The notes: generated by a model not told the origin, from the sequence alone. Positions 44,485 through 57,915 are shown, counted from the first letter of the stretch. The stretch: 64,000 nt of DNA from Strobilurus pachycystidiatus (GCA_019915135.1 JAHLMK010000006.1:1674001-1738000); one strand, 5' to 3'. Made by a program: numbers and translations.

Positions 44485-45776
44485 CATCAGCAAACTAGCA
44501 AGTGCTTCCCGGAGTGCTTCCCGCACTTGTGGAAGCTCCAGAAGTGCGCGAAGCCGAGAAGATGTCGATCTTCTACAAGCTAGGTCATTTTGCTTGAGAA
44601 GTCGGTGCCAGCTTGGGGAAGTGATGTCGCGTCTTCCTCAAGCTGGCAAATTATCATGGATGTAGGCTCACAAATCGGCGGGGACGGGTCGGGGAATGAG
44701 CTTCTACGAGGCTTTCAGACATGATAGTAACAATGAAATCCATATTATTGGTGTTGTAGGGTAAATAATCTAGATATCCACTGCCGGCGTGCCCAATGCA
44801 CCCCACCGCCGCCCCCGTCGTACACCGTGACCACCGCACCTGCGCAACTATGCCCGGATCGTAGAGCGCCGCCGGTCGGTCGAATTTGCCGGTGGTACTC
44901 TACCGCTCTCCCCGTTTTTGTCGTGTCTGTGCCCTCGTCCTCGTCGTGTCCATGTCGTCGTCCATGTCGTGTCCGTGTCATGTCGGGTCATCGTCTGTCC
45001 AGGTCCCGTGTACTTGTCCTCGTTGTGTCCTTGTCCTCGTTGTGTCCGTGTGCTCGGCCTCGACGTGTCCGTGTGCTCGTCCTCGTTAGGTGTGCTCGTC
45101 CTCGTTCAGTGTCCTCGTCCTCTTTGGGTGCCCTCGTCCTCGATGCAAGTGCTCGTCCAGTTCCCAGTTGTTGATCCCTTGCTTGATCTCGTCCTTGTAA
45201 GAAATGGAATGCCCCGTCATATGGTCTGTCGTCCTCGTCGGCACACGCCGTCCTCGTCCTCGTCCGGAAACATCGTCCTCGTCCTCACGGCAGATAGTGT
45301 TCTCGTCCTGGCGGCATATGACGGCCTCGTCCTCTAGGCTGAATGTTGTCCTCTGCGGTGGCAGGCCGCAGCGTTGAGAGTAAGAGTCAGAGAACGGACC
45401 GCGACTTGCAAGAAAAAAATTGAACCGGCACGTGGTCAAGCACGCCATTTGGATCTGATCCGAGTCGGACCTTGATCCCCATCCCAGATGAAGCAACTTC
45501 GAGATATGCTAAACAGTCTAAACTTGATGTCTATGCCTTGTTGGGACACAAAGGCAAGTCAATACTACGTGTAAAGATAGGTGGGTGTATCCATGTACAA
45601 TTTTTGAGTTCAAAATTCACCAAGTAGTCGCCAAGTGCCAGAAGCAAATGTCCCCACTTGCCAAGTGCCGGAAGCTTGGAAGTGCAGAAGCCCAAGCTCC
45701 AGAAGTTGGGAAGCGGAAGCAGAAGTGCCTTTCAAGCCGAAGCCCGGAAGCCCAAGCTGATGCTAGTTTGCTGATG
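44485..45776. repeat. Segment closed by 16-bp inverted repeats
   Basis: CATCAGCAAACTAGCA at 44485-44500 recurs as its exact reverse complement at 45761-45776. Inside each end is 150-170 bp of related GAAGC/CACTTG-rich sequence in inverse orientation; the core is a GTCCTCGT-type simple repeat. No target-site duplication was seen. It may be a MITE-like or foldback element. Confidence 0.55.
44925..45345 (+). repeat. Degenerate GTCCTCGT/GTGTCCGT short tandem repeat
   Basis: Imperfect copies of GTCCTCGT and GTGTCCGT run for about 400 bp. The opposite strand translates to Asp/Glu/Arg/Thr-rich low-complexity peptides that I do not call as genes. Confidence 0.7.
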
Positions 45777-48700
45777 TTGTCGATTCAACATGCACAAACA
45801 ATGCCGCTCTCCTTGTCCCGTCATCTTATGCATATCTACAGCTTTCATTGTGTCTGTAGGATAATAACAATATGAATAATTCTATTTTTTGCGAACGAAA
45901 GGGCATCCAACGCGAGGTTTACGCGAGTCAATCTCACCCGCTAATTTAAGGTTAGGGTCTCATCACTTCTTTCTTACCGCGACCATCTCAGATCGTCTGC
46001 TACAGTATCTCGACCATCCCGTATCCCCACACAAACACCCGCCGAGCCTGACGACGATGCACCCCCGCACTAACAACGTGCACTCAGCAGTAGCAGTGTG
46101 CAAAATAAGCGCACTGCAACGGAAACTACCCCACGACGGATCTGGCGCATATGGTACCCACACAAACAGGACGGAAGGGCCCACGGCAGAGGCGCATTGT
46201 CGGCAGCTGCGTCAGGTAGAGAGAGAGCGTGTCAGGAAGAGGGAGAGCGCATCAGAGAAGGCGCACAAACTGCAGTGCCCCGGACTTGGTGCTATACTAC
46301 ACTGCCTCGTTTTCTCAACTCTGCTTACCTACCTATTCAGCATTTCTAACATCCACTACTGCTACTACCACCGCTCTCAAGGAGTCCAAACTGACCTCCA
46401 AGGCTGGAAAGCCAGTGCAGGACAAGTAGGAGCTTCCTGTCTTCACTCCCCTTCCTTACTTCCTGGCAGAGATTTGTGCTGCTATCTCGGCTAAGGTTTT
46501 CGTCTGTAACACGGCGTGGGCTTTGCTTATCTTGCGCACAATCTTGCCTTGGCCGCTCTCTTCTGGACCTTGGCCAGCTAGGTTCCTTCCCTCTTCAACC
46601 CTCTTTATTGTGGCGCCGCTTGCTTCACCTGCTGGTGCCGCCAAGGCTTGAAATTCTCTGGTGTATGGGTCATTGGTTATGAGTGCGGCCATGGTGCTTT
46701 CAGCCCGCACGGTTGGGTCAACAATATTGCGGTTTCTCCACTCATTACGCAATGTGGACATCCTACCTCAGCTGGTAGATCTCTCATCATTGCCACCACA
46801 TGAATCACGCCAGCATGAGCGCAACCAGGTCTACGTGCCAAAGACGCATACTCATCTTGGCCTTCTGTCTATTGCTTTGATTTCCCATGGTGCACTTGGC
46901 TGCGCGCCGCGGCTTGAGGTTGGTCTCGCCGCATGTTCATCCTCGCATTCCAGGTTTGATTTACAAACATTTTGCACACAATAGACCTCCTACTACGACG
47001 ACAGCTCTGGACTATGCAAAATGCCAAGGCCGACTTGGGACACAAAATACCAAGGTCCAAGGCCAACTCGGGACACAAAATACCAAGGCCAACTTGGGAC
47101 AATAGTGCGCACAAAGGAAGGGTGTGTTACGTGTTGGATTATGCTCCCCGCTCCATCCTCATTGTTGTTTTATTCTTCTTGCCTTTGCAGGCTCATGGTG
47201 AATGTGAACGTCCTCGGCAACCTGTCCCACTCTGGCTATGGCGTCTCCTCCGGCGGCAACTATTACGGTCCAGTTGACATCAGATCAATATTGTACACAT
47301 ACCCAGAACACTACTTCCCTGACATTGAATCTCTCCCTGGCAGATTGTGCTCCAGTGCGCGTTCATATCATTCTGTCAAAAATGCTCTGCGGACCCCCAC
47401 TATGGCTCTCTCTGCATAAATGGTAAACACCAAGGATCTTGATGGCCCGCTGCAGGCCTCAAATGAGAAAACCAAGGCAAGTACATTGCCCCCTTTGTGT
47501 CAAGTAGCTGAAACTGACTTTCTGTGTAGAGGACGGTCCATGATCTCAGCTAGTCTCCAGACCAACAGCGGATGCGCAGCTTGGTGTCAGCAACCAAGTC
47601 GTCTTTGGGTTTGTTGCAGCACTCCATATCAGACAGCCTATTGTCGGCATTGACAACGAGGCTTCTCCCGGCTCTTCCTCCACTATTATATACACTGCCT
47701 CACATTACACAGGAATTACCTTCTGACAGCACCAGCCAAAACGACGCAAGATCCAAATCACCAACCAGAGGTCCAGGACAAGCAAATGCCTCGCAACCCA
47801 ACAATGTCAATCTGCATATGTTCGTAAATTGCTTTTGGACGCAGGTGCCACATGATGGTAGGGAGACTGATGAGTGGTCCCAGTTCCAATCCTGATAACA
47901 CTTGAAATGTCTCCCCAAGCAGGTCACATACACTGGCATCCTGGTCTGGGACCTCTGGTCCTCTTTTTATCCCATCTCCCCGTTCAGTCCCCGCCAGACA
48001 CGCCAACATACTCCTCCTCGTTATTCTCATACAATACCACGGTCTATATATTCCGGTTCAACGTAAATGGACATCCAATGAATCCATATATCAAGCTGAG
48101 GTATGACTCTAGTGCAAGTGAAAATGGTTCAATTACCAAAAACCCTTACTAGGTCCACCCGTCGCAGTTGCCTTACTACAATCTCTATGTGCCTACTCCT
48201 ACCACCGAGACCGTCTCTACTGGTGCTGCTTTCAATCCCAGAATCATGATGGGTATTGAGTACGACAAGTTTTGCTCAACATGTAAGAGGCGGTGACTAG
48301 TATTGTCATTCACAATCTTGTTAAGAACGACGGTCTACAGAGTGTGATCAAAGCCGGTAGCATAGGACGGACATCTTCACATGATGTCTTGCGCAAGCCG
48401 TTGCACTTACTCACTCATTGAGAGTCCAGCTCAAAGAAGTGACCAGTTTTTCATTCGTACCCGCCGTGGGCATCAGTCCGTCCTTGTAAGTCATCTCCCA
48501 TTGGCAAGTTCACCAAGTCGATGGGATTCATATACGCAGTACGGCGACAATGCGCCCCATTGTGAGGATCCTGGCAACAATGCGAAGGACTCTGATGACC
48601 TTGTGCAACTTGATCTTCTCCTCTTCTGAGAGACTTCGTGTAGGGGGTTGATTTGGGAATATTGACAAGGCAGCATGCTCCAATTCGATTCCCATCAATA

Positions 48701-49037
48701 TGGTGGTCGTACCTGGCTAGAAGAAGTCGAATATAAATGGGAATTGATGGTGAGGGAAGATAGTCAGGATGGATTTCAAGACAGGGAGAAATCAGAGAAG
48801 GAATATGAGTGCGTATGGTGATATATATAGTGGGTGGTACACCGTGGCACTTAAGCAACGTCGACGAAGACCGAAAAAATCTCATACAGGCAATCGACGA
48901 CTGGATTCGAACTTTTTCCAGGAAGTGACAGATAACTTGTCATCTTCACACCGGCATGAATGAGCCTCGCCGGTCACCATCAGCGTTTGTTTCGTTTCTA
49001 ATTCTGCCAATGCCCAGCCTGAGATGCACAATGCTAT
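45777..49037. other. Gene-poor region with possible decayed coding pieces
   Basis: No intact gene. Some plus-strand stretches look weakly coding but carry stops: around 47190-47410 (LSHSGYGVSSGGNYYGPVDI), 47530-47700 and 48030-48290 (RFNVNGHPMNPYIKLRYD, then VPTPTTETVSTGAAFNPRI). They may be remains of one protein. A minus-strand 101-codon frame at 46456-46761 is also unassigned. Confidence 0.4.
47021..47100 (+). repeat. Three tandem copies of a CCAAGGCC-ACTTGGGACACAAAATA unit
   Basis: Near-identical units start near 47024, 47057 and 47093, each containing CCAAGGCC followed by AACT(T/C)GGGAC; ACACAAAATA joins them. A short minisatellite. Confidence 0.65.
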
Positions 49038-50506
49038 TCAAAGCAGGGGTTTTACAGAGATATTGTCATACAGCCCCAGTTCGTGTATATTGTATCGTAT
49101 ACAGAAAAATGTTATTGTACAACAATCATAGACAGTCGTTTCTGTACAACCCATCCAGCGCCTCGCAGTTCGAGTATAAAACGATATACTCACCAGCATT
49201 GTCTCTAATCTCCACGCGCCCCCAGCCCCATTCCTAGGCAGCGTCGAGCCAGGTGCTATTGCAATAGAGCAATCGTACACCCTCAGACGTACTCCGCGGT
49301 CCGAACACACCTTTGGCAACGATTCGAGCCTCAACGGTCGTTCACGCGTATCAAAGATAACGAGATCATCAAAGTTCGGTAGCCTATCAAGACACTTGAT
49401 GGCATCGGAAACGGGGAACGATGCGGAAGCAGGGTGTCCCATCGCGAGGGTTCGCAGATATTTGGGGAGATGACGTGTGAAGATGTCGTGGGGAAGCATG
49501 TCGCTGCTGCATGCAAGTTCTCGCAGGGAGGTCCATGATTCTGGGATATTGGGGAGAAGGGGAGTTGTCGGGGGATATGAGTTCGTGTATAGATGGAGGA
49601 CGCGGATATGGGGCGATAGGGAGTTCTGTAACGCGTCGACGATCTGTGGCTGGGAGACTTGGACGTCCCATATGAATAAGTGAAGAGATTCCAGAGTGTC
49701 GTGCGTGGCATCGAGGAGATCCACGAGGAGTGGGGTGAAGATGGCCAATTTGATGGTTAGGTGGCGGAGACGTGAGGGTAGTAAGTTTAGGTGCTGATGG
49801 ACGGATGGTGTGGCACTCATGGACAGCCGAAACTCGAGGTAGGTCAGGCTGGGAGCTCGCATGAGGAGCTGTGTGAGTAGACGGGTCACGTCGGGATCTT
49901 GACTCTCGACATTCAGTTCCTGTACATGCTCAAGGAAGGGCGCTTCGAGCAGGATGTCCGCAAAGTCACTAAGACGAATGGACGAGGGGATGACGAAAGG
50001 AAGTATAGAAAGCGAAGATACGCCATGCGTTGGAAGGAGGGGTATCCAGGCGTAGAGATCGCGCTCGTATTTCGCGTTGTCGTCAAACACCACATGAAGA
50101 GTCCTTACGAGGTAACGAACGCGCTCACTCTCGCGTAGGGTACGCGCAAGATAGGTGGGTGGGTGGAGTGATAGAGATGGGATTATCCTGAACGAGAAAT
50201 CGACGTGACGGTACAGCACTCGGTAGGCTGCCCGAGTCCATCGTTCACATGTTAGAGCGGCAGAGCGCAACGTGCGAACATCACGGTCGAGGTAGGAGAG
50301 GATGTACTCGAGGACATCGTCGTTGCACGTCTGGGCGGGACTAGCAGTTCCGAGCAGCCTATCCACGTCTTTCGAGAAGAGATCACGAAAGGACTCAAAA
50401 TCTGCGAGAGGTACAAAGTCAGCGAATCTGAATGGGTTGTTCGGCCACTGACGGATAGTAGGGACTTACAGGAGGTGGTGATGGAACCGAGCGAAATCCC
50501 CATCAT
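49038..50506 (-). CDS. F-box protein
   Basis: Exon 1 (MMGISLGSITTS) splices through an intron of about 67 nt to FESFRDLFSKDVDRLLG; one long exon follows, for about 468 residues. The F-box is near residue 40: NDDVLEYILSYLDRDVRTLRSAALTCERWTRAAY. The rest is leucine-rich (LTYLEFRLSMS, LRHLTIKLAIF, LRELACSS), typical of agaricomycete F-box proteins with degenerate LRR-like C-termini. It would recruit a target to an SCF ubiquitin ligase through Skp1. The last 60 residues look non-coding and a GTGAGT lies after RLETML, so a final intron is likely and the true C-terminus is uncertain. Confidence 0.8.
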
Positions 50507-51538
50507 TCTGAAGGCATGGTTGGCTGTGTACTAGCCCCCGACTAGCCCCGTCGGAAAGATACGTGTTGGAGGTTGGGGACCTAGTTGTCAGTGGCATCAC
50601 CTTGGGCCAGTACAGACGTCATGTCGGAGTGTAAAGTGCATTGATGTGCCGTAACGCCGCCAGTCGCTCAGACTTTCTGAGTGTTAGGAAGCCGGCACGG
50701 GTCCAACGTCCAACGCTGGTCCAACACTGGATGCAAGCGCCAGGCGGAAAGAGAGCCGAGCTGGGCCTCGGTGCTTGTGGTTTGATGCCTAAACATTGAT
50801 CATGCAATGGTCGCACGGTTTTCTTTCAACTTGAGTACACATAGAGCGCCACATCATCAACTCCTGTTGTGTTGTCGTATGTTTCAGCCTCTTTAAGAAG
50901 AAATCCATATGCAAGACTAGTCTCTGACGACCGTCCGCTGCTATCAGGCTTCACATCTCCGATTCTCAGTGAAATGAGCTCCATCAATATCGCGCAGGTT
51001 GTATTTGCACAGTATCGTAGTCTGGTCTCTACAAAGAATTCAAAGACGCCATACACCAGGGACCTTCGAGCTCCGAATAGAGTCATCGCAACCACTAATC
51101 AAGTCTCTCTCTCGTCACTGCTGTCTGCCTCACTACTGCGGTCGAGCTTTGGATGGTCTGTGTAGGTAGTTCATGCTGAAGTCATGCAGTCAAAGAGGAT
51201 ACGAAACCAACTAGCGGCAGAAGGGCATCTGACTTGCGGTCATTCCCTGACTCGGAGCTACTCAGCTTAGCATCGAGGTTTAGTAGCTAACTTTGAGCGG
51301 GCGGCGTTTGCCTTGCCTTCGAGCACATCAGAAGAGAAGAGCCTTGAATAAAGGCTGATGCATGATGAAATGAATGGTTTAGATCAACGTTTACGGTTAA
51401 ACGAAGTTCAAATAGATAATAAACCAATTATTATTCTGCACATGATGCATGATCGCCAAGTCCCGAGATAGCCGACCGATCGAAATTTACTCCTGATATC
51501 CTCCATGAAGTCACGATGGCGCCCAGCAGCCTCCTTCC
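50507..51538. other. Intergenic, nothing seen
   Basis: Space between divergent F-box and ABC transporter genes. Short frames only. Confidence 0.45.
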
Positions 51539-54500
51539 ATGTCGGCAGGAGAGGAGCAAGCTGTCATCAACGATAAGCCGGTCGTCGACAATAACACGCC
51601 AGACACCCCCGCCGACAGCCATCAGGCCTGGAATTTGCACGACACTCACGAAGAAAAGCTCTCCTTCTCCGCTGTCGCGCCCGTCGACGTCCACATTCGA
51701 GGGCTCAATGTGCGCATCGTGAAGCGGACGTGGCTGAAGCGGAAGAGGACGCCCGACGTCGAAGAGCAGTCGCAGAAGAGAATTTTGACCGACATCGACG
51801 CTGATTTTCCGCGGGCGACGTTGACGGGCATCATTGGCAGCAGTGGGAGCGGAAAGGTACATTGCACGCACGCCCTCCAACGAACCATGTCTTACTCGTT
51901 TCCTAGACGACACTTCTTAATGTGCTCGCACATCGGATGCGAAGCAGCAATCTGCACATCACTGGCCAGCTCTCTCCCCCCATCTCCTCTATCACCCACG
52001 CCTACGTCACACAAACCGATGTGCTCCTCCCTACCCTCACTGTACGCGAGACCCTCAAGTGTGCCGCAGATCTTCGCCTTCCCGCTTCTGTCTCTGCCGT
52101 CCAGCGGGCTCAGCTCGTCGAGGAGATCATCCTCGAGCTTGGCTTGAAGGAATGCGCCGATACCCTGGTCGGCGATGGCCATAGGCGCCGCGGATGCTCA
52201 GGCGGAGAGCGACGACGCGTCAGTCTTGGCGTCCAAATGCTAGGGAATCCTTCGGTGCTTTTTTTGGACGAGCCGACGACTGGACTGGACGCGACGTCGG
52301 CATACCAGCTTGTAAAGACTCTACAAAGTATCGCGCACAAGGGTCGTACCGTTATTATGACCTTGCATCAGCCGCGCAGCGAGGCGTTCTTCATGTTGGA
52401 CAGGATCACGTTGTTGGCCAAGGGCGGCATGCTATACACTGGTGACAGAGAGGGCGCAGTTCCCTGGTTCGAGAGCTGCAGTGACACACAGCTTCAGGCT
52501 CACATCAACCCCGCGGAATACCTCATCGGTATGGGCCCTGGGGTCCTGACCTCCAAATGGCGTGAAGCTGCAGCGGAAAATTTTTCCCCCATCACCGAGC
52601 CCAAATTTCTCGACTCGCAGTCAATAGATTCTCCCGATATCAAAGATAGTGAGGCACCGCTACAGCGGACAGTCTACACCCTCGTCTCCAGAACTTTCCG
52701 AGCCTCATTTCGCGACCCAATGGGCCTTACGACGTCCTGGATCGAGGCAGCGCTCATGGGTCTGGTCGTCGGCCTCGTCTTCCTGCAGCTTCCCGAAACT
52801 CAGTCTGGCATCCGCTCTAGGGAAGCTGCTGCGTATACTGCCGTTGGATTGCAAGGCTATCTCATGGTCATGTTCGAAGTCTATCGACTCTCTGTCATCG
52901 AGCTACCGGTATTCGACCGCGAACATTCCGAGGGCGTTGTGGCTGTCGTCCCATGGATGCTGTCATATCGACTTTCGCATCTGTTCCTTGAGGACATGAT
53001 CGTGCCCTTCATCTTTTCCGTCATAACATATTGGATGATGGGCTTGGCGAAGGATGTTACACGCTTCGCCGTATACTTCGCTGTTGTGCTGATGAGCCAC
53101 ATGACGAGCGTAACCTTTGCCGGTCTGGCAGCTTCCGTCTCGCGCGACTTCGGGGCGGCCACGTTGGTTGCCAACCTCGCATACACCGTGCATACCTTCG
53201 CTTGTGGCTTCTTCATACAAGCGACAAAGATCCCGATCTGGCTCAGATGGCTGAAGTGGACTTCCCAACTGGTATGTATTTCATCAACACTTCTGACGTT
53301 CACTTTCACTCATAACATGATTCCAGTTCTACGGCTTTACAGCGGTGGCGTACAACGAATTTCACGGTCGGTTCTATGCATGCCCCGACACCCCATCCTC
53401 CCCATCCAATCCGGCTTGTATGGCCTACACCGGCGAATTCATACTCAAATCACTAGCCATCCCCATGGTGAAGGGCTCGTGGCGGGTGGTCCCGATCCTT
53501 GCAATGGTCGGGATCATGCTGGTTTATCTACTCGGCTCAGGACTTCTCTTGCATTTCAAGAAGGTCGACATTACGATGTTGGGTCAGAAGAAGCGGAAAG
53601 AGGTTGGCGGAGAAGAAGTTCCTAGTGACGTGAAAGACGGAAAGCAAGATCAGGAGGCAGAGCGGATGAGAAGCAGCGGCAGAGGCGTGGATGTGGACTT
53701 GGCTCGGTACACGCTGCACATCAAGACGCGGAGCATTGGGTTGGGGAAAGGGAAGGCGGGGTCTATCCAGAGCAAGACAATTCTCGATGGAGTTACGACG
53801 AAGTTCGAGGCTGGAAAGGTCAATGTCATTCTCGGTCCGTCGGGGAGCGGGAAGTCATCGTTGCTCAACCTTATGGCCCAGAGGTTGCAGTCGAGCTGGA
53901 AAACGACTTATCAATCGGAGGGTACTCTTTCCCTGAATCTCCCTTCGTCCCGCACTATCCTTCCCGCCAGTGCACTCCAGAGTGTGTGTTCGTACGTCAC
54001 GCAGGACGACGCGGCGCTGCTTCCCTACCTCACGGTCCGCGAAACGTTATATTTTGCTGCTGTGCTTCGGCTTCCACCGGGTTTGACGGAGAGGGAGAAG
54101 CATGCGAAGGCGGAGGAAGTGATGACAAGGATGGGGCTAAGTGATTGTGCGGATACTCTGGTTGGTGGGGAGGGAGCTGGGGGTTTGAAGGGTAAAGGCA
54201 TTTCGGGCGGAGAGAGGAGAAGGGTGAGTATCGCTGTTCAGGTGCTCACTGAGCCTAGGGTTTTGATGTAAGTTCTCCAGAGAAAGTAAGAATGATCGCT
54301 GACATCTCATTTGCTCCAGACTTGACGAACCCACTTCGGGACTCGACGCAGCTACTGCTTCTTCGATTATGTCCGTCCTGGCATCGCTAGCGCACATTGA
54401 AGGCCGGACCATCATCACCACACTGCATCAGTCGTCTTCGTCACTTTTCACCTCATTTGATAACGTGCTTCTTTTGAGCAAAGGCGGTGGGAGTGGGCTC

Positions 54501-55742
54501 GAAGGCGGCAAGGTCATTTACTCCGGCCGTGCAGTGGGCATGCTTCCATGGCTCGAGGACGCCGGGTGGCCTTGCCCGCGGCAGATGAACCCCGCTGATT
54601 TTGCACTTGATGTCGTCTCGGTGGATCTTCGAGAGGGTCAAAGGGAGGAGGAGAGCAGGGTGAGGGTCGGCGATTTGGCGAAAAGGTGGCAAGAGCGGAA
54701 AGCGGTAGAAGACGCTGAGAAGGTTACAAGCGGCTTTGTTTATGATGATGAGGGTTGGAAGAGCTATGAGAAGCGAATGTCGTCGATGGCAACCTCGCTG
54801 CCGATTTTGTTGAGACGCGGGTGGCTGGCATTCAAACGACAGAAGACTTTACCAGAGGCGCGGATTGGCAATGTCATGGGTCTTGGGGTATGTTTTTCTC
54901 TTCATCTCACAATACATTGCGAATTTATGTTCGTCTTCATAGATTGTATCCGCGATATTCTTCTCCCCGTTGGGTAACGACTACGTGAGCGTCCAAGACC
55001 GCATTGGCTGTATACAAGAGATCTTGCCTCGTGAGTCCAATCTGCTCTGTCCTCTCCTTTCATTCTAATCAGAAGTTCAGTATACTTTGTCGGCATGCTG
55101 CAAAATATCGCTGTGTACCCAATGGAGCGAGACATCTTCTACCGAGAATACTCTGATGGCGCCTATTCCATCGAATCCTTCTTCATCTCTTACCTCCTCC
55201 TCGAACTTCCATGCGAGATCTTGTCCTGCCTCCTGTTTTCGCTCCTCACAGCCATAGCCACCGACCTCACCCGCACTGTTCCCTTCTACTTCATCGTCAC
55301 CTTGAACTCGCTCTGCATCGTGAATGCTGGCGAGAGTCTTGGCATCATTTTCAACACGCTCCTTCGAGACAACACCGGGCTCGCCCTGAATGTGACGAAT
55401 GTGCTCCTGAGCGTGTCGACGTTCATGGCGGGACTCATGAGCGTGGATCAGCCTGCGTTCTTCAAAGGCCTGAACAAGCTGTCGCCCTTGGGGTATGCGG
55501 TGGCGAACTTGGTGCCGTACAGTTTTCGGTCGCAGACCTTCACCTGCACGGACGCGGAGAGACTCTCCGATGGGAGCTGTGTGATTGGGACGGGGCATGA
55601 TGTTCTAGAGATCTACAAGCTCGACAGGGTGGACCCGGGGCTCAATCTTGGTGCTATTGTGATCACTGCTGTGGTGTACAGACTGTTGGCGTATGTCGTG
55701 CTGAAGGTACGCAAAACGGAATGGAGGAAGGGACGGGGGTAA
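51539..55742 (+). CDS. Full-size ABCG transporter (YOL075C-like)
   Basis: About 1,310 residues in six exons. Two ABCG half-transporters in tandem, each nucleotide-binding domain then membrane domain. First domain: GSSGSGK split by intron 1 from TTLLNVLAHRMR, signature CSGGERRRVSLG, Walker B LFLDEPTTGLD, and TLHQPRS. Six-helix membrane part 1 runs from AALMGLVVGLVFLQ to the FYGFTAVAYNEF motif. Second domain: GPSGSGKSSLL, ISGGERRRVSIA, LDEPTSGLD, TLHQSSS. Membrane part 2 includes YPMERDIFYRE and ends TEWRKGRG. This duplicated NBD-TMD layout matches yeast YOL075C rather than PDR pumps, which have a degenerate first Walker A. A likely exporter of lipids or xenobiotics; substrate unknown. Start at 51539 chosen because the 51516 ATG is in another frame. 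Confidence 0.92.
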
Positions 55743-56321
55743 ATGGAAAGGTGGGCTAGATGCGTAGATGCGTATGTATTGCGATGCCTATCTTACTGTT
55801 TCATGGGACTTATTATTCGGCTTATTCTATATTGTTATCTTGCCACTTTACCTTGCCGACGTTAGTTGTACATAGAATACCCTTAATCATCTAGAGGTTC
55901 TCAATCATAATCATTGACCATTGCCTAGGGATCTGTGATGATATCGGAACAGTTATCTACTACAGAACCGCCTTCGAGCTCGGTCTTCGGGGGAGGTAGC
56001 AGCGTTGCGCGCTTCCAGTGTGATACTGCGGATATGTCACTGATCATGAGCTACTACTTACCATGAAACATGGAGTCGACACTCTTCACTCACCTCACTA
56101 ATCTGCGCCACATGTATGCGCCACCTCCAGTTATGACTGTATCTTCTGATTGGGCTCCAAGCCTCGGTTCCGACCTTGTGAAGTTGTGATCAGGTGAGAA
56201 GTACCCTGCCAACCATTTCAAAAAAAAGATTGATGGAATTTGGAGTACCTGGAGTCGCTCCTTGATCAGCGCCGATGAGGTCTTAAATGCAAAGGACGGC
56301 TGTTGGCGCCCAACATCGACT
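55743..56321. other. Intergenic, nothing seen
   Basis: 3' flank of the ABC transporter and promoter of the next gene. No recognisable signal. Confidence 0.4.
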
Positions 56322-57548
56322 ATGGCGCCTTCTAGTTACCTAACAATCGAGGAGCTCCCTTCAGACACCCGGCTCATTCGCTACGCGCTGGGAATACCTC
56401 TCCATAGCGATATCTTGGCAATATTCACGTATGGCATCTATACGCCCATTTATTTCTTGACGCTCTATCTTGTCGGTCCGTCCAGTTGTACACTTCCATT
56501 TCGATCCTTGACAGCATTACAGTAACGCGCAAAGTTTCGATGTACAAGCTCTTTTCTGTTCTAATCACTGCGATGTGGGTGGTTGCGACGATTCACATAG
56601 GTTCGCTGTGGGCAACGATAGACTATGTCTTTGTGAGCCACGGGGAAAACTGGGCTACCCAACTTACTGCGCTTTTGGAAACGGAATACGTCCTGCGGCT
56701 CAATATCGTGAATATAGTGACTGGCACTATTGGCGTCGTTCTTGCCGATGGTATACTCGTGAGTCTAACATGTAATCGACGTTCTGCGCCAATTGCTCTC
56801 CCAGATATGGCGCTGCTGGATCCTTTCGGGTCGGAACTGGGTTCTGCTCGGTATTCCATCCTTGCTACTTGCTACAGGAAGTGGTGAGCCGGTCCTACTC
56901 ATGTTATTTTCTTATCCTGACACGTCAATAGCGGCGAGCCTTGTACGAATAGTTCGTCTCTCCGGGGATATCACCACGCTGGACAACTCTTTCTTATCCG
57001 CCTGGGAGCTCGTCTTCACCTGCACCACTGCTTTCACCAACTTGTTCTGTACGATCGTCATCATCTTCGGGATTATTAGAGCCAGTGGATGGGCCAAATC
57101 CCTTCAGACATACCGAGGGATGATGGAAATCTTCATCGAGTCGGCGTTTGTATACACAACGACGTACCTGATATGGACCGCGATGGAAATACGGTCGATG
57201 TATTTTGCGGCAGACACAGACGGGGATGCGAGGTTCCTTTATCCACAGGCATTGACCGTTGCTATCACTGTGGGTGTTCACTGGATAATATACATCCATC
57301 CGCAAGCAGCTCACTCAATCTAGGGTATGATGCCAACGCTGATAATCGCCAGTGTTGCCACTGGACGGACACAGCCCAAAGAGTCTAGTGAGCCTGATAT
57401 GCGCTCCACCGTAATGCGCTTCGGAACTAGGGCCTCAAGGACCACAGCGACTGATGTGTCGGATCTCGCGCTGGAAACGTATAGCTCAGAGGTCGTCCCA
57501 ATGAAAAGGCTGGAAGAATCGGAGACCTCTGAGCCAAAAACAATCTAG
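56322..57548 (+). CDS. Multi-pass membrane protein, agaricomycete-type
   Basis: Five exons give about 330 residues with seven hydrophobic segments: ILAIFTYGIYTPIYFLTLYLV, YKLFSVLITAMWVVATIHIG, LNIVNIVTGTIGVVLADGIL, WVLLGIPSLLLATGS, ELVFTCTTAFTNLFCTIVII, ESAFVYTTTYLIWTAME and ALTVAIT. Introns join YLV to TRKVSMY, DGIL to IWRCWIL and ATGS to ASLVRIV. The tail is hydrophilic with many Ser, Thr and Glu. Layout resembles the large family of receptor-like seven-helix proteins of mushroom fungi with no known role. Start chosen at MAPSSYLTIEELP, 60 nt downstream of another in-frame ATG. Confidence 0.72.
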
Positions 57549-57915
57549 TTAGATAGCGTAGATTGGCTCGTATTTTATTTTGACTGATTTCACGTACTTT
57601 TGCATCAAAATCTTCGAGATGATCCATCGCAGTCGCTTTTCAGAGTCCATACGCTGAGCGCTGGCTGAGCGATAGATGATGACGAGCAATTTTAATTTAC
57701 GATGATAAGATAACCACGTGCAAACGAATTCAAACCGGCAACTTGAACCAGCCGGTAACTCACACCGTCCCTTGTCTTGACACCACCATCTTTACTACGA
57801 GCTCTTCCTCTGCTTCATGAACCGCGCGTACGCCCTGTCTCTCTAGCTCTCGTTCTACCAGCTTACTTCTTCACCAAAGATCACTCTGCTGTTAAATCTC
57901 ACACGCTTTCGACGA
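57549..57915. other. Intergenic, nothing seen
   Basis: Between the membrane protein and the second F-box gene. No signal. Confidence 0.4.

Noticed and set aside
45086..45496. 136-codon acidic minus-strand frame
   Set aside because: It is the translation of a GTCCTCGT-type simple repeat.
45945..45960. TTAGGG resembling a telomeric repeat
   Set aside because: Only a single copy, so it is chance and not a telomere trace.
51516..51722. Earlier ATG (MAPSSLL..) as start of the ABC transporter
   Set aside because: It is in a different frame from the transporter; the in-frame start is at 51539.
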